Both the position numbers and the translations under genes were made by a program. Under the pieces are notes generated by a model. It worked only from the letters and a program-made list of their open reading frames with translations. It had not been told where the DNA came from and did not search any database. Shown piece by piece: positions 42,999 through 54,900 of a DNA stretch of 64,000 nt (positions are counted from its first letter, which is position 1; every line of letters begins with the position of its first letter). Source of the stretch: a virus; the IMG/VR virus record IMGVR_UViG_3300034418_004641, positions 1 to 64,000 of that record; one strand, 5' to 3'.

Positions 42999-45480
42999 AC
43001 AATGCTTGATTTAAGGGTATCTCTGTTACCATGTCACTATTAGGGAAATCATAGTCGTAACCATTTTGCATTATGACTGGTGTATCTCCGTTAGGCACAG
43101 CTAAAACATACTCAGGTAGTGGTCCACCTGCTTTTTCTTCATTCATAGTTATAGTACCTGTTGTAGGTACATTAACCATTTGATTAGGATATTCTACCAA
43201 ACCGTTAGGTGAAACAGGTAGTTGTGGTTTTTGGAAGTACTTGGCAGTATTTCGTCCAATCACAACTCCTTTGGGAGGAGGAGTACCTTGGTTGCCACCT
43301 TGTGCCATTCCTCCTTTATTACCCCCCATCATCATACCATCTTGGCCAAACTCTGTTGCCATAGGGTCGTAGGTAGAACTTTGTAGATATGATTCTAGGG
43401 ATGCTACGTCTCTGCCTTTTGTACCCCCTGTCATAATCCCTTGTCTTAATCTTTCTGCAGCTCTTTTTCTTGCATCTGCAGTGGCGATAGCTTCTGCCCT
43501 AGCTCCTTTCATTGTCCTTGCAGCTCCAAATCCAACCGAACCTAACCCTGCTCCCAACCCTATGGTTGATGCTAAAGGGCTTTCTCCTTGTAGTAAGCGG
43601 CCTGCCATTAGACCTGCACGAGCTGCTCGAGAAGTTAAATCATCGGAGCCTACCGCAGAACCTAAAGATGCTGCCATGCCAAACAGAGAATTTTGTTTTT
43701 TGGCTATGTCTTTCTGTCTTTCCTCTTCAGACACTATAGAATTATCAAAATCATCTTGATAATCAGGAATACCATCCCCATCGGAATCAGTAGTCATGTC
43801 TACAGGGCTACTTGCATCAGAGTAGGAAAAGTCTGTAGGTGTGGGGGTAGCAATCGATGGTCCTCCTAATACTCCTGGTAAAGCTTGATTGGTACCTTCA
43901 CCTGCATCAATATCTATATAATCAGAAATACCATCCATATCAAAATCAGTCATGAATGGTGAAGGCTCTGGTACATTTGCAAAATCAGCATCTACTTGTT
44001 CCATTGTGAAAGGTTGGATGCTTGGTGTTTGAATTGCAAAAGGATTAAACATAGTAGGGCTGGCATTCTGTAAGCGCATAACACCTCCCATTCCTCCGTC
44101 TAACTTGACAATATTACCTTCAGGTGTATTGGGATTACTAGCCATATAATCTTCATAATACAGTTCGCTAAATCTTTCTTCAGCTGTTTGGCCTGGGGTA
44201 AAAGGTACTCCATAAGCTCTTCTTACGCCCCCGTAATGGTCTAAAGCAGTTTGAACAGCAGCTAAATTTTGTTCACCGCTAAACCCTCCTTGAGGCCCAG
44301 CCTGATATGTTCCAGGCATATGCTCATTAACCTTATTAATAGCATCCATCACTTGGGCATTGGTTAAATTTTCATAACCTTCTGAATCTAATCCTCTAGC
44401 CTGCATAATCATGTGAAGTTCAGCAGGGTTTATTTTACCTGACCCTGTGACTAATTCATACATTCTTTTTGCCCTTTCTGGGTTAACATAGTAAGTAGAT
44501 TTAGGGTCACTTGTAAGACTGCTCATGCCATAATAATCCACCAAATCTTGAGGGCTTTGAAAAACAGTAGACAGGTCAAGGCTATATTGCTCTCCAACTC
44601 CAGAACGTGTAGCTGTGTTCCTAGTCCCTGACTGATTCACTCCTTTAGTTGCCTCATCTAGTCTTGTATAGAAATCTTGATTCTTAATAACTTTAGGGCC
44701 CATTCGTCCCCCCATTTTCATAGTTTCGGTTTCTTGGTATTCAGGTCCAATTGTCATTCTACCCTCGCTATCTTCTACTAAGGTGTAGCGGGTATCGCCA
44801 ATCATGACAGTATTGTTTTTCTTGGCTTGCTCTGCTTTTTTAGCTGCGATGTACTCTTCTTCTGTCATGGGTTTTGTCTTTTTAAAAGAACCAAGCCCTT
44901 GCAAAAAAGCTCCTCCCAACCCTGTACTGGCCTCTATTATGTTTCCTAGTGCTCTAGCTTTACCTCTAGGTCCTTGCTCCATATTGTACCCTGCTCTAGC
45001 GAAAGCTCTTTCGGGTAAATCAGTAAAAGCTTGCATATACCCGCCTGCTGTGCCTATATTTCCTAAACCTAATAAATCTACAGCCTTAGCTATTTTATTC
45101 TCTCTGCCTTCTTCAATATTAGATAACCTTTTTTGTAGCCTATTTATCGTGTTATTCCTAACTTTTTGTCCTAATGTTACAGGCTTCATGTCTGGTGTTG
45201 AAGCTTGAGGAGGACCTGCAGGTTGCATGCCTGACGGAGGATTATATGTTGTACCTTCCGTGATACCATAGTATTGCCGCATGTAAGGGTCTTGTTGTGC
45301 AGAAAAAGAAAGGTCTTCAAACTTTAAATCAATATTATCTTGAGGTAAAGTGCTTTCTAATTGCTCTATGTAATTATCATCGAAGTTAACATCAGCAATA
45401 GGTATATTCTGCACAGTCCCCTCTGCGCCAATAGAGTTAGCATCTTGAAATTTTCTTTTATTAGTAAAGTTCCTGTACAT
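42991..45480 (-). CDS. Large virion protein, 829 aa, with calcium-binding TSP3-like motifs
   Basis: Has its own promoter (45501-45532). The N-terminus carries KFQDANS (10-16), similar to the start of neighbouring genes. Two stretches are classic D-x-D-x-D-G-x-x-D calcium loops: DFDMDGISDYIDID (about residue 510-525) and DSDGDGIPDYQDDFD (about 563-578), like thrombospondin type 3 repeats that are common in secreted Bacteroidota proteins. Gly/Met patches recur (GGRMGPKVIKNQD; FGQDGMMMGGNKGGMAQGG). An Ala/Gly-rich helical part (about 600-680) may be membrane-active. It overlaps the downstream gene by 8 nt. Likely a virion protein stabilised by calcium. Confidence 0.6.
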   Translation of the reverse strand: MYRNFTNKRKFQDANSIGAEGTVQNIPIADVNFDDNYIEQLESTLPQDNIDLKFEDLSFSAQQDPYMRQYYGITEGTTYNPPSGMQPAGPPQASTPDMKPVTLGQKVRNNTINRLQKRLSNIEEGRENKIAKAVDLLGLGNIGTAGGYMQAFTDLPERAFARAGYNMEQGPRGKARALGNIIEASTGLGGAFLQGLGSFKKTKPMTEEEYIAAKKAEQAKKNNTVMIGDTRYTLVEDSEGRMTIGPEYQETETMKMGGRMGPKVIKNQDFYTRLDEATKGVNQSGTRNTATRSGVGEQYSLDLSTVFQSPQDLVDYYGMSSLTSDPKSTYYVNPERAKRMYELVTGSGKINPAELHMIMQARGLDSEGYENLTNAQVMDAINKVNEHMPGTYQAGPQGGFSGEQNLAAVQTALDHYGGVRRAYGVPFTPGQTAEERFSELYYEDYMASNPNTPEGNIVKLDGGMGGVMRLQNASPTMFNPFAIQTPSIQPFTMEQVDADFANVPEPSPFMTDFDMDGISDYIDIDAGEGTNQALPGVLGGPSIATPTPTDFSYSDASSPVDMTTDSDGDGIPDYQDDFDNSIVSEEERQKDIAKKQNSLFGMAASLGSAVGSDDLTSRAARAGLMAGRLLQGESPLASTIGLGAGLGSVGFGAARTMKGARAEAIATADARKRAAERLRQGIMTGGTKGRDVASLESYLQSSTYDPMATEFGQDGMMMGGNKGGMAQGGNQGTPPPKGVVIGRNTAKYFQKPQLPVSPNGLVEYPNQMVNVPTTGTITMNEEKAGGPLPEYVLAVPNGDTPVIMQNGYDYDFPNSDMVTEIPLNQALYV
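43741..43953 (-). other. Two TSP3-like calcium-binding loops
   Basis: D-x-D-x-D-G-x-x-D at about 43897-43953 and again at about 43741-43793 within the 829-aa gene, separated by ~35 residues rich in Thr/Pro/Ser. Confidence 0.65.
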
Positions 45481-45500
45481 ATTGATTTAGAGAATAAATA

Positions 45501-45532
45501 CGAATATAAAAAACATATTTGATATAACCAAA
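45501..45532 (-). promoter_or_regulatory. Internal late promoter upstream of the 829-aa gene
   Basis: On the minus strand, TTTG (45532-45529), 20 nt, TATATTCG (45508-45501). The stretch TTTGGTTATATCA is identical to that in the promoter at 58191-58160. The -7 box ends 21 nt before the ATG at 45480. This explains the 75-nt gap in an otherwise gap-free operon. Confidence 0.65.
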
Positions 45533-45555
45533 TAATTTACAAATTATGACGTAAA

Positions 45556-48500
45556 TTATCTTGGTGGAGAGCCTGCTTTTCTAAAAGGATTTTTACCATA
45601 TGCTATGGCTGCAAGAGGATTTTCTTGGAAAAACCTACGGGATTTGTAGGATGTACCTATTGGTAAAGGGTCTAGCTTGTCTATATCTACTCCTAATTTT
45701 TTTTCAAGGTCTAGTTTTATTTTACCTCCTTGTTGGAATATTTCACTAATATCAAAACCCTGTTCAGCCATCAACTGTTGGATTTCTATTAAATCCTGTA
45801 TCATTGGAAGGGCTTCTTCATATTCTCCCTCTTCTGGTTTGTAACCCATAACTGATTCAAATATTTGGTCACCGTAATTGTCTGCAACCCAAGGGTCAGA
45901 CAAGAACTCTATACCAGTAAAGTCCTTCATTCTAGAAAATTCTCTGCCTGCAGAAATGCCTTCCTGGGCTTCTTGAGGAACGTCAAGGTCCTGTCCTGAT
46001 ACAAATTCTCCTATATTCTTAAGTGCTTTAGCCGTAGTACCTTGGTCTAAATACCAATCATACCAATCTCCATAATTTTCTTCTAGGTATTCTACATCAT
46101 CCATAGCCTGAGCTGCATGAGTAAAACCACTATCCCTCAACGCATCTTGTATAGTGAGGTCGGGATTCAGAAGAATCTCCATTGCTATTTTTTGTTGATT
46201 TTCACTAGACTCAAGAGCCGCTAAATCTTTTTGTACTTCTGGGCTAAAAGTTCCTTGTGCAAATTCAATTTCCTCTTGTATAGGTTCAATAAACTTTTCT
46301 TCGAAAGGTTGTATGATGTTTTTATCTACAAAACCCTCAATAGGTTCTACAATATTTCTATTAAAAAATTCTCCTGTAGCTTCAAAAATATCTTTACCTT
46401 CTGCGGGTCTTACATACTCCCCTGTAAAGATATTTCTTCTTCCAGGCAGAACTGTCCCGCTACCAGGCGGTTGTACTTCTTTTTTCTCTTTAAAAATGTC
46501 GGGAGTACTTATTTCGTCTAATGATTGCGAAGAAAAAGAAGCAGCAGAATTAAGTATATCTAAATCTTCATTTACTGTTGGAGGAGGGGGAGTGTAATCA
46601 AGAAATCCTATTGGTTGAAAATCTTTCATTATACGGGTACCTTCAGGGTTCTTTGCCTTTGGAGCATCTTTAATATCATTCCCCATTTGCACCCAAAGAG
46701 CATTAATCTCTTCTTGAGATAAATTATCAAGATTTGAAGATTTTTCTGGTGTTTCCTCCACCTTAACTGTTTCAGTAGGGGCAGTTGGGAACATTCTTGA
46801 TAAGGCTCCTCTTGTGCCATATCCCATTTTAACTAAATCATCTATACTCTTACCTTCGTTAATCATTCTTGCCCCCCTGTTGTAGTACCCAACAAACTTT
46901 TCGGGGGACATATTAAATTCAGCTGCTCTGGACTCTACATCAGACCCGCCTCCCCGACTACTAGAACTACTAGTGCTTCTGCTTGAACTTCGTTCAGGCG
47001 CAGTCCCCATTTCAGCATCAGGGAATAACTTAGATAAACCACTTACAGTACCTACTCTTCTGGCGGCTAACTCTTGTATAGTTGCCCCCTCATCAAGCAT
47101 TTTTTGTACGTTTCTAGCGTACTCTGGGTTCTCGCCCATAGCTTCTGCCCTTTGCTCTAATGTTAGAGGTTCTGCATCTTGATGTCTTCTTGCCGTACCT
47201 CCCTGTTGGAAGTCAACAAAAGCAGGGTTAGAAGGTGACATAAATTCAACTTTACTAGGGTCTATTATTGCATCTCCTCTATTACCTACAAACTGTATGG
47301 TGTTTGTCTGTACAAAAGGTTTATTACCACTAGGTGGCATTGATACTATTTGTCCTTTACCTAGACTTTTTGCTGCATCTGGATTACGTAATAAAAACTC
47401 ATATGGTAATTCTTGTCCAAATTGTCCAACATTACTGAAATTATCTCTCGTACCATAACGTATTCTGTTTAGTATATCAGTATTAGTTAGGTTAGTAACA
47501 TCATCATTAAATATGGGGTACCTAAAAACATAGGGATTATCTGCATTTCTAATGTAATTTGTAGTAAAGTCTTTGTTTGGAGATGTGAACATAAATGATT
47601 TGCTATCTCCCGTGTTTTTCAATAAACCCTCTGTGTATACATTGCCTATCCTTTTGTAAGGAACTGATGAGCCCATATATGTTGTAAGTGCATCAACGTC
47701 CTCTACATCAACCCCTACATTTGTTGCGGCTTGTCTGAATCCTGGGTCATTAAATGTATTAGGATTTACATCAATCGCTCTGTATGTTCTGTTTCTTAAA
47801 TTATAATTCTTCATTAAGTCATCTACATTATTAATGTCTAGCCCTAATGATTTTCCATAATCTATATCCGATTGAAATAATTGTCTATTTACTCCTCTAA
47901 ATTGAGGAGAAGGAATATTGGTAGCTCCTCTCGCTATCGTAGGAGCTGCAGATGCTCCCCTCCTAAAGAAATTTTTTCCATATTGAAATCCTTTTCTAGC
48001 CAATTGAGCACCTCCTGTAGCATTTCCTAAAAAGGGTATCATAGAGCCTAGTGATAGATTTCTGTTGAAATTATCTCCTTCAAGATGGTATAACCCTGCA
48101 TCTAACAAGTTAAAAGGTTCTCCAAATACTGGAACCATTCCCAAAGTACCAAGAGTAGTGTGTATTTGTGAATTTAAACTATTGTAGTTTATGTTTTTAG
48201 GAGGTAATTTTTTATCTTGCCATAATAAAGGGTCCCATCTCATTTGATACCTAAAATTATTAACATCAGCCCTAGCATTATCAACACCTGGTCCAAAATC
48301 CCTATCTACGTTAGACTGTATACCTTCATTATATGCTATATCTTGGTCCATAGCCGCCAAACGTTCAGGATTCATAAGGTATCTTTGATACTGTGCATCT
48401 CTAAGAGCATCTAATTTTTCTTGCCTTTCGGAGCCTGTGTAATCTGTATATATGCCTCTTAACTGATTCGCTAATGCAATGTTATCTTCTGCACTGTCGA

Positions 48501-48948
48501 ATCCGTACTGATAATTTTTTATATCCTCTCCATACAATGCAAATGTGTGTCCTGGGGTTCCAGGAGAATAACCAGCAATAGGCTTTTTATCTAAATCATA
48601 CTTCCTATAGTAACTATATGGAGCCAGGGTGTTTCGGTCTATCTCTTGTTGTCTTTCTTTTTCCTCGTCAATTCTTGCTTGAGTTTCTTGTGCTATTTGG
48701 CTTTGTACTATTGCATCTGCATTTGTTCTATTTCTAGTAGCTTCTCCATAGAACCCTTGCCCTCCTGAAGTTGGTGCAGAATATGCATTACTTCCTCCCC
48801 TATTTCTCTCATCATACAAATTATTATTTGGTCTATCTAGACCTTCCCCAAATGGGTCAACTGTAAAATAATTTTGATGTCTAGCTACAGGTATAACTGT
48901 ACCGTTTTCAGCCTTAGTTAACTTTTTATTTAAATCTAGTCTAATCAT
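45556..48948 (-). CDS. Large virion protein, 1130 aa, with tandem HTH-like repeats
   Basis: Residues ~320-560 include basic and mixed alpha/beta sequence without a recognised domain. The striking part is two 37-residue repeats (at about 610-646 and 688-724): Y-x-R...M[L/I]-x-EG-x-[T/S]I-x-x-L...GT...LS[K/R][L/M]FP, the pattern of a helix-turn-helix of resolvase or response-regulator type, joined by a Ser-rich linker. The C-terminus has FQQGGKIKLDLEKKLG. Other Q-[Q/D]-[G/A] sites are FQQGGTARRHQDAEP around residue 580. Directly follows the muzzle-like gene (2-nt gap). A capsid-internal protein that touches DNA is plausible but not shown. Confidence 0.6.
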   Translation of the reverse strand: MIRLDLNKKLTKAENGTVIPVARHQNYFTVDPFGEGLDRPNNNLYDERNRGGSNAYSAPTSGGQGFYGEATRNRTNADAIVQSQIAQETQARIDEEKERQQEIDRNTLAPYSYYRKYDLDKKPIAGYSPGTPGHTFALYGEDIKNYQYGFDSAEDNIALANQLRGIYTDYTGSERQEKLDALRDAQYQRYLMNPERLAAMDQDIAYNEGIQSNVDRDFGPGVDNARADVNNFRYQMRWDPLLWQDKKLPPKNINYNSLNSQIHTTLGTLGMVPVFGEPFNLLDAGLYHLEGDNFNRNLSLGSMIPFLGNATGGAQLARKGFQYGKNFFRRGASAAPTIARGATNIPSPQFRGVNRQLFQSDIDYGKSLGLDINNVDDLMKNYNLRNRTYRAIDVNPNTFNDPGFRQAATNVGVDVEDVDALTTYMGSSVPYKRIGNVYTEGLLKNTGDSKSFMFTSPNKDFTTNYIRNADNPYVFRYPIFNDDVTNLTNTDILNRIRYGTRDNFSNVGQFGQELPYEFLLRNPDAAKSLGKGQIVSMPPSGNKPFVQTNTIQFVGNRGDAIIDPSKVEFMSPSNPAFVDFQQGGTARRHQDAEPLTLEQRAEAMGENPEYARNVQKMLDEGATIQELAARRVGTVSGLSKLFPDAEMGTAPERSSSRSTSSSSSRGGGSDVESRAAEFNMSPEKFVGYYNRGARMINEGKSIDDLVKMGYGTRGALSRMFPTAPTETVKVEETPEKSSNLDNLSQEEINALWVQMGNDIKDAPKAKNPEGTRIMKDFQPIGFLDYTPPPPTVNEDLDILNSAASFSSQSLDEISTPDIFKEKKEVQPPGSGTVLPGRRNIFTGEYVRPAEGKDIFEATGEFFNRNIVEPIEGFVDKNIIQPFEEKFIEPIQEEIEFAQGTFSPEVQKDLAALESSENQQKIAMEILLNPDLTIQDALRDSGFTHAAQAMDDVEYLEENYGDWYDWYLDQGTTAKALKNIGEFVSGQDLDVPQEAQEGISAGREFSRMKDFTGIEFLSDPWVADNYGDQIFESVMGYKPEEGEYEEALPMIQDLIEIQQLMAEQGFDISEIFQQGGKIKLDLEKKLGVDIDKLDPLPIGTSYKSRRFFQENPLAAIAYGKNPFRKAGSPPR
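46777..46887 (-). repeat. HTH-like repeat 2 of the 1130-aa protein
   Basis: 37 codons: YYNRGARMINEGKSIDDLV, then GYGTRGALSRMFPTAP. Aligns with 47011-47121. Confidence 0.75.
47011..47121 (-). repeat. HTH-like repeat 1 of the 1130-aa protein
   Basis: 37 codons: YARNVQKMLDEGATIQELA, then RVGTVSGLSKLFPDAE. Aligns with 46777-46887. Confidence 0.75.
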
Positions 48949-48950
48949 AA

Positions 48951-51900
48951 TTAATAAGCATCGTAAAGTAGTGAATCGGAAATGAAGTGTTCAAAGATAT
49001 ACTTGAGTCGGGACTCATTATTCTGAGATAGCCTAGCAATGAGATACTGTCCTCTAATATGGTTTTTGAATGTAGGTTGATAGTTAAATGCTGTTGCATT
49101 TAGGCTCTTACCTACATTGTTTACTGCATGATTCCATATTGGTAAGGTATGATTCTCTCTAAGGTTATCTAGGAAGAAGTTTACTGACCAAGTATAGTCT
49201 GATTTAGTAGCTAATATATCAACTCCACTACCAGTAAATCTAGGTAATTCAATCAATTGTTGTTGATTGTTCTGTTGTTGAGTTATAAGGTTTAGCAAAC
49301 CTGTAGATTCTCTGTCATTGTAGAATACAGCTGTATCAAAGTTTTCAGGGAAATAGTGATAATCATACTCATTGCTGTATCTCCTAACATCAAGTCGATA
49401 CGAGAAGTCTTCGTACATTCTTGTGTTGTAGTTCTGCTTCACAGGTACCTCAATAATCCAAGGGTACAGTGTTCCGTAGTATACTTGGAACGTTTGATTA
49501 CTACCAAGTAAGTGATTCCAAATACCTGAATTAGAACCGAAATTAAGTCCTGAAGAGAAGTAGTTATTGTGAGCTACATAATAGTTAGGTAAGAACGAGT
49601 GGAAAGACACCCATGACTTTGTAATAGGACTATACGATACAGTCCAAGAAGCAGAGTCAAATATGTTTGGATGAGTTTGTGGGTGTACTAAAGTCGGTCC
49701 TTCGCAGAACGGAGATGGAGAAAGATACCAAAAATCTAACTTTTCTTTATCATCTTCGTATCTAACGTCAATTGTGATAGACCCTCCTGGTACACATGGA
49801 AGTGTTTCTTTAGGTCCATCGTATATAGTGATACCTGATTTTACTTTGGCATCTAGCTTGGTGACGAATAATCTTGAGTATCTATCATCCCATACCATTG
49901 ATATGCCTAATCCTTCATATGGATTGTCTATCATATTGTCTGATATGTTAGGGAACTGTTTCTTTATTCTAAATGGAAGATTTTCTCTAAACCAATTACC
50001 TAAGCCATTCTGAGAAATCTCTTGCATACCTGCACCTCCTGGTTGAACAGAGTATACTCTGCCTCTCTTGGCATCAACCCAAAAATGTCCGTACTGGCAA
50101 GTGGCAAACGCTGTGTGTTGAGTTCCTCCGTACCCTAGGTCTGATTTAAAGTACTCTTGGGGTCTATTTGCAAATATACCTGCATTACCAACCAAATAGT
50201 CATCGGTTGTAGCTTGGATAGTGCTGTATGCATTAAATACTACCACACCATTCTCAAATAAACCTAGAACCTTAGCAGACTCTATACTATGCAGGGCTTT
50301 CAAAGGTCCGTACTTGCTACCGAAATCGTAGAAGTTATTAGCCAAAAAGACTCTGTAATTATCTAAGAGGTCTTGCTCGTTTGTATCAGGCAATGAGTAG
50401 ATAGTTCTATCATAATGGTCAAATCTACAATTAAACTCTGCTGGGTCATAATTATCAGGTAAGTACCTGTATCCAACTCTATCATTCTCAGTAGAGTATA
50501 CATTCCAGTAGAAATATTGATTGTCTTCTCTAATAGGTACTACACTTTCTTGAGTCCAGTTATAGAAGTCAGACTGAGCAGGATAATATCCTTTGTCTGT
50601 TTCGTTCTCTCCGTATCGGAAATCTAGGTTCATGGCTGACTCTACCATAAATCCTGGTATACCGTAATAGTACAAGTAAAACTTGGACGGAGGAACAATA
50701 TATTTGTTACCTTTCGAGAAACAATCTAACTCATAGTCAGACACCATATTAGGTATACTACCTAGACTTGTGCTTTCATCCCTCTCACTCATTCGGTAGT
50801 TTAAGTAATACTTAGGATACCCAATATTTCTAACGTCTTGATAGTTAAAAGGTATGAGGTCAGGTAAAGAATTGTTACCATCTATCATAGGTGCTAAGAA
50901 GAATGGGAACTTTCTTTTTATGTAGAATCTATTGATGAATGTATCTCCTCCATAAACTATATCACAAGAGTTGTCTGTTCCCAACTTGCCACAGTATGAA
51001 GTGTATATGTATCTCAAATCATTTATGTTTCCATGCTGATTTGGGATAAACTGCTTTAATGAGACATAAGGAGATGCAATACTTCTAGTAGTTTCTGGTG
51101 TTCTATCCCCTACATTTACACAAGTGTGGTCACTAGCTGCATATCTACTATTGTCTCTATTTCTTATAGCGGCAGGTGGTTCTAAATTAAATGAGTAGTT
51201 AAAGTTAGAATCTTGTTCTAAAGTAGATTCTACTTCGGAACCTAGACTTAAGAATACAGAAGACTCTCTAAAGGTATTGTTTATGACAGTAGGTTGACTG
51301 TCAAATGCTTCGTCTATTCTGTATCTACCATCTTTAATATACAGTCTTTCTTTTAGTCCTCTAAGCTTATCTCCCACCAGTCCATAAGTATTGAACTCAT
51401 CGTTGTTTGCTCTAGAGAATTGATTGTAATATCCTACTGAGGAATAATAGTAAGCAAAGTTATGTCGCTCTCCTCTATTGTAAAATATTTCTTCCCACTC
51501 CACTCTTCTTCGTCTACCTGCAGGTATAGAACTCGCCACAGCAGAACCAGCAAGTATGGCCCAAGCTATCCAAGCTGCTACCTTACCAATAGGTATCACA
51601 CCTCCTGAAGCTTGTTGGACCTGTATAAAAAGTTCTGTACTCAATGCAAGAACTTCAAAAGACGTTTCTGTAGCCGCTAGTATCTTGGCCAACCTATGTG
51701 CTCTTGGTGATAGTACTGTGAAGACAGGGTGATTCTTTACAGCCACAAACGACCCTCTACTCTGCCCCGTAAAGTGAGACTCCACATACATTTCAAAAGG
51801 TAGTATAGGCTTATCAAAGCTAGTCTCAGGAGAGTGGAAAGTATATTTGTAGTTAGATTTACGAGCTGCCCCAGCTCTTGAATTCCTAAAAGGGTGGGGG

Positions 51901-54900
51901 ATGTATTCAGTTCTGTCTTCGTCTTGATACAATAACTTGTTGTTAGAAAGGTCATTGTAAGGGAAATTACTAAACCAAGCATTATTGTCTGTGTTAGAGT
52001 CTTCTGTAGAAAACTCATACTCAGGATACTGATACATATCATACAATAACCCTTTGGCTATAACAGACCTATCAAATTTAGTATCCCCTCTAAATATTTC
52101 GTAGTGAGTTATAGAATCCCTAAACTCTTGATTTATGTAATTATTATTTACAGCAATATCAAGGAAAGCCTCAATTACTTCATTATCCAAGTGTAATCCA
52201 ATAGGGAATATATTGTTTTTTCTGAATGGTATAGCATCTTGGTCAAATGCAGGTGCTGTGTTGAAGTCAGGGAACTTGAAGTGCCTAATTGGCTTACAAC
52301 TAAAGTCAGCAGCATCTGATAATACGTAAGGCTGTCCTGCAGCAGGGGCACCATTTGTAAATACGTTTTGGAACTCAGTCCTGATATCAGGTGGGATGTC
52401 TGCCTCGGTAATCACCACGCTTTGACTATCATACAAGAAATTATTGTTTGGATAGTTAAGGGTAGACTCCCAATATGAGAAGTTACCATATTCAAATGGT
52501 ACAGGATTGCAAACTAAGTCTTCATACACTTTAAAAGGGCATCTAGTCTCAAATACACAAGTTTTCTCTAGGTTTATTGCAAGTTCTCCCCCATTTATCA
52601 ATTCTATCTTGTCTATTGGAGGATAATCAGCTTTTATATTTAACGTACCCCAAGTACCTGAAGCATAAAAATACTGTTTTGTATGATTAGCCTGTAGACC
52701 AGCAGAGCCTAACCCTGCGCCACCATAGTCTGACCTATTGTTCCGTCCCATATGAGTGACTGAAACAAGAGGTGTGTCCACTGCGACTATTATTTCGTCT
52801 ACACCATCAAACATAGTAGGGTTATCAGCTAAGTGGATAACTATTTTATTTATATCTCCATCAGGTATTCTTCCACCAGAAGCCCTTCTTGAGCCCATTC
52901 TATACAAAAAAGAATTTTGGTCTATGAATGGGTCGTTACCTGTATATCCTCCACATCTTTCCCAGACAGTATTAGTGTTGTCTATATTAGGTATGGTATG
53001 GGCAAACGCATCAGTATAATCAATATCACAATTTTTATATAGGGAAACTCTAACAAAAGCAGGATACCACAAACAATCTTTTTTGTTTTTAGCCTTTGGT
53101 CCGTTTGCTATATCGGATAGTGATATAACCAAAGTGGGTTTTGTTTTATCTACTTTTATTTTGAAGAATATCGCATTCCTACCTAGAAATCCCTGATTAG
53201 GTAAAGCTGGGAATGGGGTAAAGCTTGTTAACGCTCCCCCTATAAAACTTCCACTAGACCCTCCCGACCAAGAAATAGACTGATTCTTAGTGAAAAACCC
53301 ACCTTCAAAAATGTCGCCTTTTTGATAACAATTATCTTTTTTTATTCTATCGCCAAGAGGTTCTCCTGTTAATACATCTATAGGAAAAGTTATATTACCT
53401 GCATTGAATGGTTGATTTGGAAATTTTCTAAACCAATTATGAGGAACTTGAGTGGGATTTGTACCTATTACTCCTGGTGCTGCAAGACTTCTAAACGGAA
53501 GCTCTTCTGCTGTTCTAGATATGAAGTCAAGTGCTCCCCCAAATCCTGCAGGCAACGTGTTATCTACTAGTTGTATGATTTGATGATAAGGAGAATTTGT
53601 ATCTAAAGGAATAGGTGTGTCTGGACTTGTAGAAAAGTTATCGGTGTTTATATCCAATTCAGGAAATAGTGGAGATATGTGGAAAGTATATGGATATGTT
53701 CCTTCTCCTTCGTAATTTGTAGCTAGAAACTGAGCATCATCACAGCTGTCTTTACCAAACAAAGATTTAGTTCTTTTAAAAACAAAATCGTGTTTATTGG
53801 TGTCTTTTCTATCTGCTACCCAAAATTCGTACTCATCAGTTTCATTTTCAGGGTTATCGGGGTCAGGGCCGTACTTAATCGCATTATCTTCATTGTCGTT
53901 TTTAGGGTCACCCTCACTATCAGTCTCTACAAAAGAATCTACATCAGGTGTAGGGGGTCTTGATATGTCTTGGCATTTTACAGGAACCTCATTTAGTTCA
54001 GGTGTAGCTCCATTAATTTCGTCAAAAGACAAAAAGTCTACGATTTCATCAGAAGGACTTAAATCATCTAAATCACATCCTTCATCAAACAAGCTCTCTG
54101 GGGTATCTGGGTCACAACAAACCACTTCTCCCTCTTTTAGCCCACCTTCTTTATAGCTATCTTTTAGTAAGAAAGCTAATATAGCTTTTTCTGCAGGTGT
54201 GCCAAGCAGATAGGCTCTTTCAATATCTTCCTGCCTGTCATTTACAAAGTTAAAGAAAGTAGTATAATCATACTCGTCTTCATCTACATCTATTACTATA
54301 GGTGCGTTAGCTTGATTTATTCTAATAGAATTATCTCCTATTCTATCAGTAACACAAATTCTTTCTACAAGTTTGTAGACTGTAGTGAAGTCTGCAGTTG
54401 AGCAGTTAGCGTTGGGAATCGGGCCTAAGTTAGTGGCTGTATTGTAGAACTGCCACTTATAAATTCTTTCTTCGTTTGCACATCCATTATTACCGTTCTT
54501 TAAAACAGAATAAACATCGTTTATCCAAGGACTAGTTGCCAAATTAGTTCCATATGCAGGTAAATCAAGCTCTAAAGCTTTCTTAGATGAAGCGTTTGCA
54601 ATTGCTTGTATAAGAGTCGCTCCATGTGTTGCATGGTGACTATCAAAATACTTATCACCAAGGTCTGTAGCTACTCTAGGTATTAGTGGGTATACTGGAG
54701 TTTTGTATCCTTGGTTAGTAACGAATCTAATACCGAAAGGCACTACTTCATCCCTCATGTACCCCTTAAAAGAACCTGTGCCTCTAGTAGTTTTGTATAA
54801 GCCTTCTTCTGAAATAGCTGTTCTCCATTTTGCAAACTGCCCCATAAAGTTGACAACAGGTTGCAAGTTAGGGTCAGGGCGAGCCTCAAGGTCAGAAAAG

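Noticed and set aside
43897-43953. DFDMD in the 829-aa protein as a virion RNA polymerase DxDxD catalytic site
   Set aside because: It is followed by G-x-x-D and repeated as DSDGDGIPD, the pattern of calcium loops; the protein is too short and lacks a second barrel.
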